Source: Citrifermentans bremense (GTDB lineage Bacteria; Desulfobacterota; Desulfuromonadia; Geobacterales; Geobacteraceae). Taken from it: a stretch of 64,000 nucleotides of DNA. Shown piece after piece: positions 28,988 through 38,538 of this stretch (within the stretch, counting starts at the first letter, position 1; each line of letters starts with the position of its first letter). A model generated the notes under the pieces. That model saw only the letters and a program-made list of their open reading frames with translations. It ran no database searches and was not told the DNA's origin. The translations under genes and the position numbers were made by a program. Where the stretch lies: NCBI RefSeq assembly GCF_014218275.1, contig NZ_AP023213.1, forward strand, positions 3,016,001 through 3,080,000, in the 5' to 3' direction.

Positions 28988-29670
28988 GAAAGGCGGGGGG
29001 TTGCGGCGAGGGAGATGAAATTTCCGATCAGCTGTTGCGAAACCTTGTTGAAAGCGGCTTCGGCGGCGAGGAATGAGCTCAGGTGGTCCGTCTTGGGGGT
29101 GGAGAGGAGGTCCCAGGCGGCGACTATGGAGGGATCGACCTCCGGGTGGAACTGCACGCCGTAGGTCGCCTGCCCCAGCCTGAAGGCCTGGTACGGGCAG
29201 GCGTGCGAGGAGGCGAGGAGCGTGGCGCCGGGGGGGAGGGTGAAGCTGTCGTTGTGCAGCTGGAAGGTGAGGAAGGGGTCGGGGAGGCCGCGGAACAGGG
29301 GGTCCCTGGCCCCCTCGCCGGTGAGCTCAACCTGGCACACGCCCTGCTCGCCATACGGGGAGCGGGAGATGACCTCCCCCCCCGCCGCGTAGGACAGAAG
29401 CTGTCCCCCTAGGCAGATTCCCAGGAGCGGCGTGCCGGCCTGAAGTGCCTGCCTCAGGAATGAGATGACCCGAGCGAGGTAGGGATGCTCGACCGTATCG
29501 TGCACCCCCATCTCCCCTCCCAGCACGATTATGCCTGAGGCGCTGGCGGGGTCGGGGAGCGCCGCGCCGTCATAGGGGGCGATGGTGCTGAAGGGGTGCC
29601 CCTTGTCGGCGAGAAGCCGGCTGCAGCTTCCGGCCGGGCAACGCGGGTCGTTCTGTACGATCAGGAACAT
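28984..29670 (-). CDS. Class I glutamine amidotransferase-like protein (GMP synthase-type GATase)
   Basis: The 228-aa protein starts at ATG 29670 after GAAGGAG. It contains the nucleophile elbow GICLGGQLL (Cys) and the His-Glu pair in VQFHPEVD, with LGGEMGVHD upstream. This is the full triad of class I GATases. No synthetase domain is attached. Stand-alone members act on gamma-glutamyl compounds or are of unknown substrate. It is 60 bp downstream of the CapA-like gene. Confidence 0.87.
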   Translation of the reverse strand: MFLIVQNDPRCPAGSCSRLLADKGHPFSTIAPYDGAALPDPASASGIIVLGGEMGVHDTVEHPYLARVISFLRQALQAGTPLLGICLGGQLLSYAAGGEVISRSPYGEQGVCQVELTGEGARDPLFRGLPDPFLTFQLHNDSFTLPPGATLLASSHACPYQAFRLGQATYGVQFHPEVDPSIVAAWDLLSTPKTDHLSSFLAAEAAFNKVSQQLIGNFISLAATPRLS

Positions 29671-29730
29671 GTCGTCTCCTTCAAAAATTGGCAATGAGGA
29701 AACTGTTCATGCTCAGATTCCCTCAGAAGT

Positions 29731-30717
29731 TCACTTGTTAAGTGTTTTGAGCTCCCCCCGGCTGCCGAAGCTCAACGGGGAGTCCGGGAAGTCCTCGGCG
29801 GAGAGCCTGCGCATCAGGGAAAGCGCGCGCCGCTTGGGATCGGGAGCGGGTGCAGCTAGATAGCTTTGCCGGAAGGAGTCGAGCGTCCCCTCCAGGAAGG
29901 AGCCATCTTTATCCAGGCGTACCGTGAGCAGCGGCGCGTAGCCGCTTTCGCCTACAACGCTCACCCCGCCATAGGTGGCGAAGTTCCCCAGGCTGTAGGC
30001 GATCAGCCGGCCGTGGTAAACTTCGAGCGCCCGCGGCACGTGGGGGCCATGGGCCACCACCAGGTCCGCCCCCGCCTCCACCGCCTGGTGCGCGAAGCTA
30101 AGGAGGTCTCCGCGCGGCTCTTCCAGATAGCGCTCCATCCCCGGGGCCACGTGCAGCGCGTCGCGCCCCTCCGCTCCGGCATGGATCGATAGGATCAGGA
30201 TGTCGTAGTTCCCGGCTTCCCGGGCGATCTCCCGCAGGGCCTGCGCCGGGAAGGTAATCGAGCGGGGTGGTGGACCGAAGGAGAGGGAGATGATGCCGAC
30301 CCGGACGCCGCGCACGAGGAACTCGGCGACCTCCCCCTTCTTGCTCGAGTAGAGGACCCCGGCCCGGGCCAGCGCCTGCCTCGTGGAGGCGAGCCCTTCC
30401 CTGCCGAAGTCGCGGGCGTGGTTGTTGGCGAGCGAGACCATGGAGATCCCGGCGTCGCCCAGGGTCTGCGCGAAAGCCGGAGGGGTGCGGAAGATATAGC
30501 GCCTGCCTGAAATTGGCTCCTTAAGGGGGGTTCCCCCCTCGCAAAGGGGGCCTTCGAGGTTCGCCATGGCGATGTCGGCGCGCCTGAAAATGGGTGCGGC
30601 GGCGGCGAAAAGCGAGCGCCCGCCGTCTCTTGGGAGTCTCGGCGCGGGGAAGTCGCTCCCCATCATGACGTCGCCTACGGCGGCCACGGTGACGCCGCGC
30701 TCGGCGCTGGAGGCCAT
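29731..30717 (-). CDS. CapA-like metallophosphoesterase (poly-gamma-glutamate capsule family)
   Basis: From ATG 30717 the product is 328 aa, with VAAVGDVMMGSDFP, ANLEGPL, SLANNHARDFG, LSIHAGAE and VVAHGPHVPRALEVY, the metal-site pattern of the CapA/PgsA family. The frame stays open upstream and encodes a signal-peptide-like stretch (ARLFLLLIFFPLLLPPMASSA) with no ATG, GTG or TTG. An ATC at 30786, eight bases after AGGAAAGG, may be the true start. The enzyme is then extracytoplasmic, as usual for the family. Confidence 0.85.
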   Translation of the reverse strand: MASSAERGVTVAAVGDVMMGSDFPAPRLPRDGGRSLFAAAAPIFRRADIAMANLEGPLCEGGTPLKEPISGRRYIFRTPPAFAQTLGDAGISMVSLANNHARDFGREGLASTRQALARAGVLYSSKKGEVAEFLVRGVRVGIISLSFGPPPRSITFPAQALREIAREAGNYDILILSIHAGAEGRDALHVAPGMERYLEEPRGDLLSFAHQAVEAGADLVVAHGPHVPRALEVYHGRLIAYSLGNFATYGGVSVVGESGYAPLLTVRLDKDGSFLEGTLDSFRQSYLAAPAPDPKRRALSLMRRLSAEDFPDSPLSFGSRGELKTLNK

Positions 30718-30815
30718 GGGGGGAAGGAGGAGGGGAAAAAATATCAGCAGCAGGAAAAGCCGTGCCGTTTTGGGGGTCGCTTCGATCGGATGATCCTTTC
30801 CTGTGCCTGTCGAAA

Positions 30816-30869
30816 AAGCAGATCTCCCGCCGGCAGCCTATTTTTCAGGCAAGGTGCAGGCGGGAGATC
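30816..30869 (-). terminator. Probable terminator of the Etf operon
   Basis: GATCTCCCGCC (30821-30831) and GGCGGGAGATC (30859-30869) form an 11-bp perfect stem enclosing a smaller GCCT/AGGC hairpin. Five T residues follow shortly on the minus strand. It lies 22 bp after the oxidoreductase stop codon. Confidence 0.65.
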
Positions 30870-30890
30870 GATGCATGTATTATGTGCAGT

Positions 30891-32885
30891 CTAGGCTTTG
30901 CGGTGCAGAAGCCCCTCGGCCACCACTTCGACCACGTCCTTCACCCGCACCTGGGCCGCGCCCTTGTCCTTCAGGCCGTCCTCGATCATGGTCATGCAGT
31001 AGGGGCAGGCGACGCAGATGGTGTCGGGGGAGCCTTCAAGCGCCTCGGCCACGCGGTTGTGGTTAACCCTCTCGCCGGTGAACTCCTCCATCCACATGCG
31101 CCCGCCGCCTGCGCCGCAGCAAAAAGAGTTCCTGCCGTGGCGCTCCATCTCCTGCGGCGCGCTTCCGGTCGCCGCCTGGATCACGCCGCGCGGCGCGTCG
31201 AACACGCCGTTGTGGCGCCCGAGGTAGCAGGGGTCGTGGTAGGTGATCTTGCCTAGGCTCTTTTCCGAGCCGTCCAGCTTGATGCGCCCGGAGGCGATCA
31301 GCTCCGCGATCAGCTGGGACTGGTGCAGCACCTCAAGCTCCAGGCCGTACTGGCGGTAGTCGTTTTTCAGCGTGGTCAGGCAGTGCGGGCAGAGGGTGAT
31401 CACCTTGGTGACCCCCTTCTCGCGGAAGAGCTCCACGTTCTCCAGGGCCATCTTCTCGAAGACGTACTCGTTGCCGAGCCTTCTCAGCGAATCGCCGCAG
31501 CACTTCTCCTCTTTCCCGAGGATGCCGTAGGAAACACCGGCCGCGTTCAAGACGCTGGCAAGGGCCACGGTCACCTGCTTCGCGCGGGAGTCGAAGGAGC
31601 CGGCGCAGCCGACGTAGAGCAGGTACTCGGTCTCGCCCGCGACAAAGGGCTTCACGTCGAGCGTGGAGACCCACTTGCTCCGCTCGCTGGGGGCGATCCC
31701 CCAGGGGTTGGAGCGCTGCTCCATGTTCTCGAAAAGGTTCAAAAGCTCCTCGGGGAAGCGGGACTCGTCCTGCACCAGGTGCCTTCTCATCTTGATGATC
31801 TTGGGCATCTGCTCGATCAGGACCGGGCAGACCTCCATGCAGGCGCCGCAGGTGGTGCAGTCCCAGATCGCCTCCTCGGTGTTGGTCCCCTCCCCTTCGT
31901 TGCCGATCAGCGGGAGCGTCCCCTTCCTCCCCTCCCTGAGCGCGTGGCTGTTCTCAAGGAGGTTGGTCTTGATGGCGTGCACGATCTGGCGCGGGTTCAA
32001 GGCTTTCCCGGTGTTGGCGGCCGGGCAGGCGGCCTGGCAGCGGCCGCACTCGGTGCAGGAAAAGGAGTCGAAGAGGTCCTTCCAGGTAAAGCGCTCCACG
32101 CTCCCGGCGCCGTACTGGGCCCCCTTCTCGAACTTCTCGCGCGGCTGGGTGGCCGGCCAGTCGAGGCTACCCAGGTAGCAGTTGGGGATGGCGGTCAAGA
32201 TGTGCATGTGCTTTGAATGCGGAAGGAAGCAGATGAAGGCCAGAAGCACCAGGGCGTGCACCCACCACGACACCGCCTCGACCGTCCCCAAAAGCCCCGG
32301 GTAGGGGAAAAGGAGCGAGGCCACGAAGCTCGATACCGGCATGGCGGCAGCAGCCGCCTCCTTCCCCTGCGCGATCTGCGCGCCGTGCATCCCGAAGTAG
32401 GCCAGCATGAGAAGCGCGATGAAGGAAAGGATGACGAAGGCCTCGGGGCTTCTCCCCTTGACGTAGAGGGAGTCGAGGTACGGCGGCTTGACGATCAGGC
32501 GCCTGCCGAAGGAAAGCGCGATCGCCACTAGGGTCAAGAGCGAGACCAGGTCGAAGAGAAAGAGCAGTGCATGGTGCAGCCCCTGCGGCAGCGCAGCGAG
32601 GGAAGCGTTCGGGAACACCCCGTTCAAAAGGAACTCGCCGTTGGCGATGGCAAGGATCAGGAAGGACCAGAAGATGACAAAGTGGTTCAGGCCGAACGGC
32701 TTTTTCACCACGCGCAGCTGGCCGAAGGCGTACAAAAGCATCTCCTGCAGGCGGCGCCCCGGTTGGTCGAGCCTTTCCTCGGGCTGCCCGAAGCAGACCA
32801 GCGAAAAGCGGCGGTACACGCTCCAGCAGAAAAAGGCGAGCGAGGCGACCAGTAGCGTCGTGAAGAGTGCGGTTTGCGGCATCAT
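30891..32885 (-). CDS. Membrane-bound (Fe-S) oxidoreductase linked to Etf (EtfAB:quinone oxidoreductase type)
   Basis: The 664-aa protein has about six N-terminal transmembrane helices (nitrate-reductase-gamma-like, with His residues for heme). Two 4Fe-4S motifs follow, CTECGRCQAACPA and CTTCGACMEVCP. Two CCG domains come last, marked by GKEEKCCGDSLRR and NSFCCGAGGGRMW. This is the layout proposed to pass electrons from electron-transfer flavoprotein to menaquinone. It ends the etfB-etfA operon, supporting that role. Substrate dehydrogenases are not in the window. Confidence 0.92.
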   Translation of the reverse strand: MMPQTALFTTLLVASLAFFCWSVYRRFSLVCFGQPEERLDQPGRRLQEMLLYAFGQLRVVKKPFGLNHFVIFWSFLILAIANGEFLLNGVFPNASLAALPQGLHHALLFLFDLVSLLTLVAIALSFGRRLIVKPPYLDSLYVKGRSPEAFVILSFIALLMLAYFGMHGAQIAQGKEAAAAAMPVSSFVASLLFPYPGLLGTVEAVSWWVHALVLLAFICFLPHSKHMHILTAIPNCYLGSLDWPATQPREKFEKGAQYGAGSVERFTWKDLFDSFSCTECGRCQAACPAANTGKALNPRQIVHAIKTNLLENSHALREGRKGTLPLIGNEGEGTNTEEAIWDCTTCGACMEVCPVLIEQMPKIIKMRRHLVQDESRFPEELLNLFENMEQRSNPWGIAPSERSKWVSTLDVKPFVAGETEYLLYVGCAGSFDSRAKQVTVALASVLNAAGVSYGILGKEEKCCGDSLRRLGNEYVFEKMALENVELFREKGVTKVITLCPHCLTTLKNDYRQYGLELEVLHQSQLIAELIASGRIKLDGSEKSLGKITYHDPCYLGRHNGVFDAPRGVIQAATGSAPQEMERHGRNSFCCGAGGGRMWMEEFTGERVNHNRVAEALEGSPDTICVACPYCMTMIEDGLKDKGAAQVRVKDVVEVVAEGLLHRKA

Positions 32886-32946
32886 GGATGTTTCCTCTTT
32901 GAAAATGCGGCTTTCAGCCGCGGAAAGTATGATGGATCAGGCCTGA

Positions 32947-34275
32947 TCAGGCCCCTGACCTTGCAGTTTTCAGCGCCTTAAGCTTCGCGGTCAGCGCAGG
33001 TATCACCTGGAACAGGTCGCCGACGATCCCGTAGCTAGCCACCTCGAAGATCGGGGCCTCCGGGTCGCGGTTGATGGCGATCACCACGTCGGAATCCTGC
33101 ATCCCCACCAGGTGCTGGATGGCGCCGGAGATGCCGCAGGCGATGTAGACCTTCGGGCGCACCGTCTTTCCGGTCTGCCCGACCTGGCGGTCCTGGGGCA
33201 TCCAGCCGGCGTCTACCGCGCTTCTGGAGGCGCCGACCACCCCGCCCAATACGTCGGCGAGCTCCTGCAGCAGGGCGAAGTTCTCCTTGGCCATCATCCC
33301 CCTCCCGCCGGAGATGATGAACTCGGCGCCGGCGATGTCCACCTTGGAGCCACCTTTGTCCATGAGTATGTCGAGCACCTTCACCTGGACTTCGTCCTCG
33401 GCGACCGGGACCGGCTCGCGGACGATCTCACCCTTGAGGCTCGCGTCGAACTCCGGCATCGGCATCACGTGCGGCCTTACCGTGGACATCTGGGGGCGGA
33501 ACTTGTCGCAGACGATGGTGGCCATGATGTTGCCGCCGAAAGCGGGGCGGGTCTGCATCAGGTTCCCCTTGTCAATGGAGAGGCCGGTGCAGTCCGCGGT
33601 GAGCCCCGTGGCGAGTACCGTGGCGACCACGCCAGCGAGATCGCGCCCAAGGCCGGTGGCGCCCATCAGGATCACCTCCGGCTTGTACTTCTCGACCAGC
33701 GCGCAGAGGCTCTTCTGGTACGCCTCGGTGCGGTAGTGGCGCAGGACCGGCGCGTCCATGAGGTAGACCGTCTCGGCCCCGTACCCCATCGCCTGCTTGC
33801 ACAGGTGCTCCACCTGGTCCCCCATGACCACCGCGGAAAGCGGGCAGTTGCGGGCGGCGGCGAGCTCCTTACCCTTCCCCAGGAGCTCCCAGGAGACCTT
33901 GGCGGCCTCCCCTTCGGTCTGCTCCACGAAGACCCAGACGCCGCGGTAGGCGGCGAGCTTCTCCCTGAGAGCGGCCTCCTCCGGGTCTAGCTCCTCCTCG
34001 GCGGGGGCTCCGGCGGCGGCCGCGGCCAGCTCGTCCAGGATCCGCTTCTCCTCCGGGGTGAAGGCCATCTCTATGGCCTGCGCCGGGCAGACCTTGACAC
34101 ACTTGACGCAGCCGATGCACTTGGAGGCGTCTATGACCGGCTCGCCCGCCTCGTTCATCTGGATGGCGTCGACCGGGCAGGCGCTCTGGCAGCGGGCGCC
34201 GCAGGCGATGCAGCGCCCTTCCAGCACTGCCGCTTTGCCGCGCGGCTTCTTCGGTTTCTTCACAGCTTCAGTCAT
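32947..34275 (-). CDS. etfA: Electron transfer flavoprotein alpha subunit with N-terminal ferredoxin domain
   Basis: The 442-aa protein starts at ATG 34275 after AGGA; a GTG at 34305 has no site. Residues 10-70 hold two 4Fe-4S motifs, [13 protein letters not shown] and [12 protein letters not shown]. The Etf alpha domain follows, ending in the FAD-binding signature [14 protein letters not shown] and [17 protein letters not shown]. It pairs with EtfB and feeds the membrane oxidoreductase encoded next. Ferredoxin-fused EtfA suggests electron exchange with ferredoxin-like carriers. Confidence 0.95.
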   Translation of the reverse strand: MTEAVKKPKKPRGKAAVLEGRCIACGARCQSACPVDAIQMNEAGEPVIDASKCIGCVKCVKVCPAQAIEMAFTPEEKRILDELAAAAAGAPAEEELDPEEAALREKLAAYRGVWVFVEQTEGEAAKVSWELLGKGKELAAARNCPLSAVVMGDQVEHLCKQAMGYGAETVYLMDAPVLRHYRTEAYQKSLCALVEKYKPEVILMGATGLGRDLAGVVATVLATGLTADCTGLSIDKGNLMQTRPAFGGNIMATIVCDKFRPQMSTVRPHVMPMPEFDASLKGEIVREPVPVAEDEVQVKVLDILMDKGGSKVDIAGAEFIISGGRGMMAKENFALLQELADVLGGVVGASRSAVDAGWMPQDRQVGQTGKTVRPKVYIACGISGAIQHLVGMQDSDVVIAINRDPEAPIFEVASYGIVGDLFQVIPALTAKLKALKTARSGA

Positions 34276-34343
34276 GAACAGTTCCTGTTTAGGTATTTGT
34301 TCCACGGCGCGGGGCCCTGGGGGACCCGGCCGCGGTTATCAAG

Positions 34344-35156
34344 CTATAGCGCGAGGAGGTCCTTCTCCAGCATCTTGTCGACAAGAAGCTGCGCCGCGCC
34401 TTCCGGGTCGCGGGCGCCGTCACCCAGCATCTCCCCCTTGGCGCGCTCCGGAGAGAAGATCCGGCTCACCCAGGTGGGCGAACCCTTGAGGCCGATGGTG
34501 TTGACGTCGAGGCCGAGCACCGAGTTGTCCCAGAGCTCCACCTTGGCGTCCGCCGAGTCCAGGCGCATGGCGACGGTTGGGTAGCGCGGGCGGTTCAGCT
34601 CGCGCACAACGGTGAGGAGCACCGGAAGCGGCGCCTCGACATGCTCGTGCCTTCCCTCGAGCTTACGGGAGACCTTGATCTTCTTCGCGGCGGGTTCCAG
34701 CTCGTCGACCCGGTCCACCAGGGTGAGCTGGGCCAGGTTGAGCCTCGTGGCGATGCCGGGGCCAACCTGGGCGGTGTCGCCGTCGATGGTCTGCTTGCCG
34801 CAGATGACCACGCCGACCTCTTCCTCCTCGCCGAGCTTCTTGATGGCGGCCGCCAGGACGTTGCTGGTCGCGAGCGTGTCGGCGCCGCCGAAGACCCGGT
34901 CGGAGAGGAGCACGGCGCGGTCAACGCCAAGGGCCAGCGCCTTTCGCAGGGTCGCCTCGGCGTTCGGCGGGCCCATCGAGATGGCCACAACCTTGAAGCC
35001 GAAGCGGTCCTTGAAGCGCAGACCTTCTTCCACTGCATGGGTATCGTAGGGATTGACGATGAAGGGAACACCCTCGCGGATCAGGGTGTTGGTGACGGGG
35101 TCGATCTGTACCTGCGTTGTATCGGGGACTTGCTTCACACAGACAACTACCAGCAT
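34344..35156 (-). CDS. etfB: Electron transfer flavoprotein beta subunit
   Basis: The 270-aa protein (MLVVVCVKQVPDTTQVQID) starts at ATG 35156 after GAGG; GTG 35162 is an alternative. The segments FIVNPYDTHAVEEGLR, ISMGPPNAEATLRKALALGVDRAVLLSD and GKQTIDGDTAQVGPG are the AMP-binding and core marks of EtfB. It is the first gene of the three-gene Etf operon. Confidence 0.96.
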   Translation of the reverse strand: MLVVVCVKQVPDTTQVQIDPVTNTLIREGVPFIVNPYDTHAVEEGLRFKDRFGFKVVAISMGPPNAEATLRKALALGVDRAVLLSDRVFGGADTLATSNVLAAAIKKLGEEEEVGVVICGKQTIDGDTAQVGPGIATRLNLAQLTLVDRVDELEPAAKKIKVSRKLEGRHEHVEAPLPVLLTVVRELNRPRYPTVAMRLDSADAKVELWDNSVLGLDVNTIGLKGSPTWVSRIFSPERAKGEMLGDGARDPEGAAQLLVDKMLEKDLLAL

Positions 35157-35214
35157 GGACACCTCGGGTTCTATTTTGATGCCTTAAGGCTACAACACGT
35201 GCTCAATAAAAAAT

Positions 35215-35228
35215 TTGATCCAGGTCAA
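35215..35228. promoter_or_regulatory. FNR/CRP-family-like operator upstream of etfB
   Basis: TTGAT-CCAG-GTCAA differs by one base from the FNR dyad TTGAT-N4-ATCAA. It lies about 59 bp upstream of etfB in the gap divergent from the TonB-like gene. It could serve either direction. Confidence 0.4.
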
Positions 35229-35414
35229 GCGCGCGGGAAAATGCTCAAGGGTTCAACCACCTTACGGAGCACAGGCAGGAACTGCAGCCCCGATTCCCCT
35301 TGCATTTTACCGGGCTATCTTCTACCATCACAAAGCCTGCAGGGCGCTCCCCGCAAGGGACGGACCAGCCGCCGGCTGCATAAAAAATAAACACCCGGTC
35401 TTGGGTGGAGCTAC

Positions 35415-36260
35415 ATGTCAGATAGATACGTCGAGAAAAATTTCCTCTATTTGCTGCTTTTTTCAGCACTGCTCCACGCAGGTGCCTTTTTAATTATCAC
35501 GTCACTGCCCCAAGGACAACCCAAAACCGCTCCAGAGCCAACTTTCGTTGACCTTACCGACCTCCCGGAGTTGAAACCCCAGCCGAAACTGCAGAAAAAA
35601 GAGGCACCAAAGCCGGAGATCAAGCGGTATTCGGAGACCCCGCAGCGGGTGGCGAAGGAAATGGCCCCCAAAGGTAGAGGTGCCTTCGAGCGCCTGGTGC
35701 CGACTCTCCCCAGCTTGCAACAACCGCGCCAGGCTCAGCCGCACTCCGCAGCTCCCGCGCCGCCACAGCCTGAGGATACGGCAAAGGCGCCGGTTCCCCG
35801 CGGCGAGGGGATACTGAAGCCGCGCGCGCAGCAGTTGGACCGCTCCCGACTCTTCCCCAGCGCCAGCCGTCTCGCGCGCCTGGAGGAGAGCTACCGGGAG
35901 AAGTACCGAAGCGAGGTCGAGGAGGGAGAGACCCGCTTCCTCAACACCGAGGACATCCAGTTTGGCTCGTTCCTGCGCCGCCTGGAGACAGCTGTCTACG
36001 GCGTCTGGCACTACCCGCAGGCGGCGCTTTTGCGCGGCATCGAGGGAACCACCCCGGTCAGGATCACCTTCAACAGGAAAGGTGAGATCATGAAGGTCGA
36101 CCTCCTGGAGAGCTCAGGGAGCAAGATCCTCGACGACGAGGTGTTCAGGACCCTGAACGCGCTCGGCCCCATCGGCTCCTTCCCCAAGGGGTACAGCGGC
36201 GAAACCTTCAAGCTGATCGCCTTCTTCCACTATGGCAACGGCGGCGGCAGGCTCCGCTAG
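35415..36260 (+). CDS. TonB-like energy transducer
   Basis: The 281-aa protein has one N-terminal membrane anchor (LYLLLFSALLHAGAFLIITSL). A proline- and charge-rich periplasmic linker (residues about 35-150) follows, then a C-terminal TonB-type domain (VYGVWHYPQAALLRGIEGTTPVR, FNRKGEIMKVDLLESSG). ExbB/ExbD genes are not visible. It probably couples the proton gradient to an outer-membrane transporter or secretin. Its stop codon overlaps the convergent galU stop within CTAG. Confidence 0.85.
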   Translation: MSDRYVEKNFLYLLLFSALLHAGAFLIITSLPQGQPKTAPEPTFVDLTDLPELKPQPKLQKKEAPKPEIKRYSETPQRVAKEMAPKGRGAFERLVPTLPSLQQPRQAQPHSAAPAPPQPEDTAKAPVPRGEGILKPRAQQLDRSRLFPSASRLARLEESYREKYRSEVEEGETRFLNTEDIQFGSFLRRLETAVYGVWHYPQAALLRGIEGTTPVRITFNRKGEIMKVDLLESSGSKILDDEVFRTLNALGPIGSFPKGYSGETFKLIAFFHYGNGGGRLR

Positions 36261-37123
36261 CAGCCAAGCCTCTTCCTCAAAAATGCCACGAACTCCCCGT
36301 TGAACTCGTCCCTTTTCAGCGCCATATCCACAGTCGCCTTCAAAAAGCCCAGCTTGTCGCCGCAGTCGTGACGCTTGCCGTCGAAACGGCAGCCGTAGAT
36401 CGGCTCCTCGCGCGAGAGCGTCTTGATGGCGTCGGTCAACTGGATCTCCCCCCCCTTCCCCGGCTCCTGGTTCTCCAGAATCGGGAAGATACCGGGGGTG
36501 AGGATGTAGCGGCCGATGATGGCGAGATCCGACGGTGCCTCGGCGACCGGCGGCTTCTCCACAAGGTCGAGCACCTCGTAGGCGCGGTTGGAAAGTTGGT
36601 TCGCGCGCACGCAGCCGTAGGAGGAGATGGTTTCGATGGGGACCTTCTCCAGGGCCAGCACCGGCGAGCGGTAGCTCTCGTAGGTCTCCAGGAGCTGGGA
36701 CAGGCAGGGCTGTTGCGCGTCGATTATGTCGTCGCCAAGAAGGACTGCAAAAGGCTCGTCGCCGATGAACTCCTTGGCGCAGAGGATGGCGTGGCCAAGC
36801 CCCAGCGCCTCCTTCTGGCGCACGAAGAAGATGTTCGCCATCTCCGCGATCTGGCGCACCTGCTGCAGTTCGTGGTCCTTCCCCTTATCGTAGAGAAGCG
36901 ATTCCAGCTCGAAGGAGATGTCGAAGTGGTCCTCGATCGCCCTCTTGCCGCGCCCGGTGACGAAGAGGATCTGCTCGATCCCGGAAGCGACCGCCTCCTC
37001 CACGACGTACTGGACCAGCGGCTTGTCGATGAGGGGCAGCATCTCCTTAGGAGTCGATTTGGTCGCGGGCAAAAACCTGGTGCCGAGACCGGCAACGGGG
37101 AAAACAGCCTTCTTAACGCGCAT
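36257..37123 (-). CDS. galU: UTP-glucose-1-phosphate uridylyltransferase GalU
   Basis: The 288-aa enzyme makes UDP-glucose. It begins MRVKKAVFPVAGLGTRFLPATKSTPKEML (nucleotide-binding signature) after AAAGGAG. It contains FAVLLGDDI, GRYILTPGIF and FDGKRHDCGDKLGFL, all standard for GalU. Confidence 0.96.
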   Translation of the reverse strand: MRVKKAVFPVAGLGTRFLPATKSTPKEMLPLIDKPLVQYVVEEAVASGIEQILFVTGRGKRAIEDHFDISFELESLLYDKGKDHELQQVRQIAEMANIFFVRQKEALGLGHAILCAKEFIGDEPFAVLLGDDIIDAQQPCLSQLLETYESYRSPVLALEKVPIETISSYGCVRANQLSNRAYEVLDLVEKPPVAEAPSDLAIIGRYILTPGIFPILENQEPGKGGEIQLTDAIKTLSREEPIYGCRFDGKRHDCGDKLGFLKATVDMALKRDEFNGEFVAFLRKRLGC

Positions 37124-37160
37124 GGCCTACTCCTTTGACTAAATTGCTCGGAAAGGAACG

Positions 37161-37189
37161 CTCCCCCCACCTGGTTCCGGTGGGGGGAG
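37161..37189 (-). terminator. Stable GC hairpin after folD
   Basis: CTCCCCCCACC (37161-37171) pairs perfectly with GGTGGGGGGAG (37179-37189) around a 7-base loop, directly after the folD stop and before galU. The following minus-strand bases have only a short T-rich stretch, so termination may be partial. Confidence 0.55.
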
Positions 37190-37196
37190 GATACTG

Positions 37197-38042
37197 CTAG
37201 AGCCCCCTCTTGGCAGACTCAAGCGTGTTCTGCAGCAGCATAGTGATGGTCATGGGGCCGACGCCGCCGGGGACCGGGGTGATGGCCGAGGCACGCTCGC
37301 TGGCCGCGGCGTATTCCACGTCCCCCACGAGCTTCTTCTCACCCACCCGGTTCACGCCGACGTCGATCACGACGGCCCCTTCCTTGATCCAGGCGCCCTT
37401 GATCATCTCCGGCACCCCGACCGCGGCGATGACCACGTCGGCCTGGGACACCTTTGCCGCGAGATCGCGGGTCTTGGAATGGCACAGGGTCACGGTGGCG
37501 TTTTGCTGCAGGCACATGAAGGCGACGGGCTTTCCGACGATGTTTGAGCGGCCCACCACGACCACCTCCTTGCCGGAAAGCTCGACCCCCGCCTCCTTCA
37601 GCATCACCATCACGCCGTAGGGGGTGCAGGGCTGGAAGAGCGGCTTGCCGATCACCAGGCGACCCACGTTGTAGGGATGGAAGCCGTCGGCGTCCTTCTC
37701 CGGCGAGATCGCCTCCAGGATGCGCTCGGTGTTGATCTGCTTGGGAAGCGGGAGCTGCACCAGTATGCCGTGGATCTTAGGGTCGTGGTTCAGTTTGTCG
37801 ATCAGCGCCAGAAGCTCCGCCTCGCCGGTGTCGGCGGGAAGCTTGTACTCGTCCGAGAAGATCCCCACGTCGGCGCACGCCTTCTCTTTCATCGAAACGT
37901 AGACCTTGCTCGCGGGATCCTCTCCGACCAGCACCACGGCAAGACCCGGAACGATCCCCTTTTCTTTGAGTTGAGCTGCTTCCGCGCTGATTTCCGCACG
38001 GATCTTCGCCGCGATGGCCTTGCCGTCGATGATTTTTGCCAT
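37197..38042 (-). CDS. folD: FolD, methylenetetrahydrofolate dehydrogenase/cyclohydrolase
   Basis: The 281-aa bifunctional one-carbon enzyme starts at ATG 38042 after AAAGGGG; GTG 38051 is an alternative. The visible signatures are [23 protein letters not shown], the dinucleotide-binding [12 protein letters not shown], and the end motif [12 protein letters not shown]. It follows the FmdB terminator, so it is probably a separate unit. Confidence 0.96.
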   Translation of the reverse strand: MAKIIDGKAIAAKIRAEISAEAAQLKEKGIVPGLAVVLVGEDPASKVYVSMKEKACADVGIFSDEYKLPADTGEAELLALIDKLNHDPKIHGILVQLPLPKQINTERILEAISPEKDADGFHPYNVGRLVIGKPLFQPCTPYGVMVMLKEAGVELSGKEVVVVGRSNIVGKPVAFMCLQQNATVTLCHSKTRDLAAKVSQADVVIAAVGVPEMIKGAWIKEGAVVIDVGVNRVGEKKLVGDVEYAAASERASAITPVPGGVGPMTITMLLQNTLESAKRGL

Positions 38043-38176
38043 TATTCCCACCCCTTTGTTCCATTAATAATATGAGGCGCACAGCGAATCGAGACTGGCG
38101 CCTGAGACAGTTTTTTAAAAGGGAGATAATAAGTAACCGCGAGGAATTTGTAAAGCAGTTTGGAGGGATTAGGGAC

Positions 38177-38201
38177 AAAAAAAACCCCCGTGGAACGGGG
38201 G
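38177..38201 (-). terminator. Rho-independent terminator after the FmdB gene
   Basis: CCCCCGT pairs with ACGGGGG around a 3-base loop, with eight T residues on the minus strand, 14 bp after the stop codon. Confidence 0.9.
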
Positions 38202-38214
38202 CGTTTCAGGTTTT

Positions 38215-38454
38215 TTAGGAAGCCGAAGGGCAGCCGGCGCAGCTCCCGCCGGAGGGACAGGCCGGGGCGGCTTTGGAACCGCCGTAGCCGTCGCCGTACC
38301 ACCCTCCCCCCTTGAGGGAGAACCCGGACTGGGAGATGAGCTTTTCCACCGGGCCGCCGCAAGTGGGGCACTCGGAAGCGGGCGCGTCGGAGAACTTCTG
38401 GCGCAACTCAAAGGTGTTATCGCAGCTTTTGCAGTGATACTCGTAAAGTGGCAT
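38215..38454 (-). CDS. FmdB-type zinc ribbon protein
   Basis: The 79-aa protein begins MPLYEYHCKSCDNTFEL and has a second pair in CPTCGGPVEKL, forming a CxxC...CxxC zinc ribbon of the FmdB/CxxC_CXXC_SSSS family. A glycine-rich tail ends with further cysteines (CPSGGSCAGCP). The family is proposed to be regulatory; the target is unknown. It is the last gene before the terminator. Confidence 0.88.
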   Translation of the reverse strand: MPLYEYHCKSCDNTFELRQKFSDAPASECPTCGGPVEKLISQSGFSLKGGGWYGDGYGGSKAAPACPSGGSCAGCPSAS

Positions 38455-38538
38455 CGCTTTTACTACCTCCTCTTTAACTAAACGCTACCGTAAGACGGCA
38501 ACCGGCAGACCTAATATAAGTATCTGCATTCCTCTTTG

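Noticed and set aside
38215-38454. Terminal cysteines of the FmdB protein as a possible selenoprotein, given selC nearby
   Set aside because: The frame has no in-frame TGA and ends normally before a standard terminator; no SECIS-like hairpin was seen.
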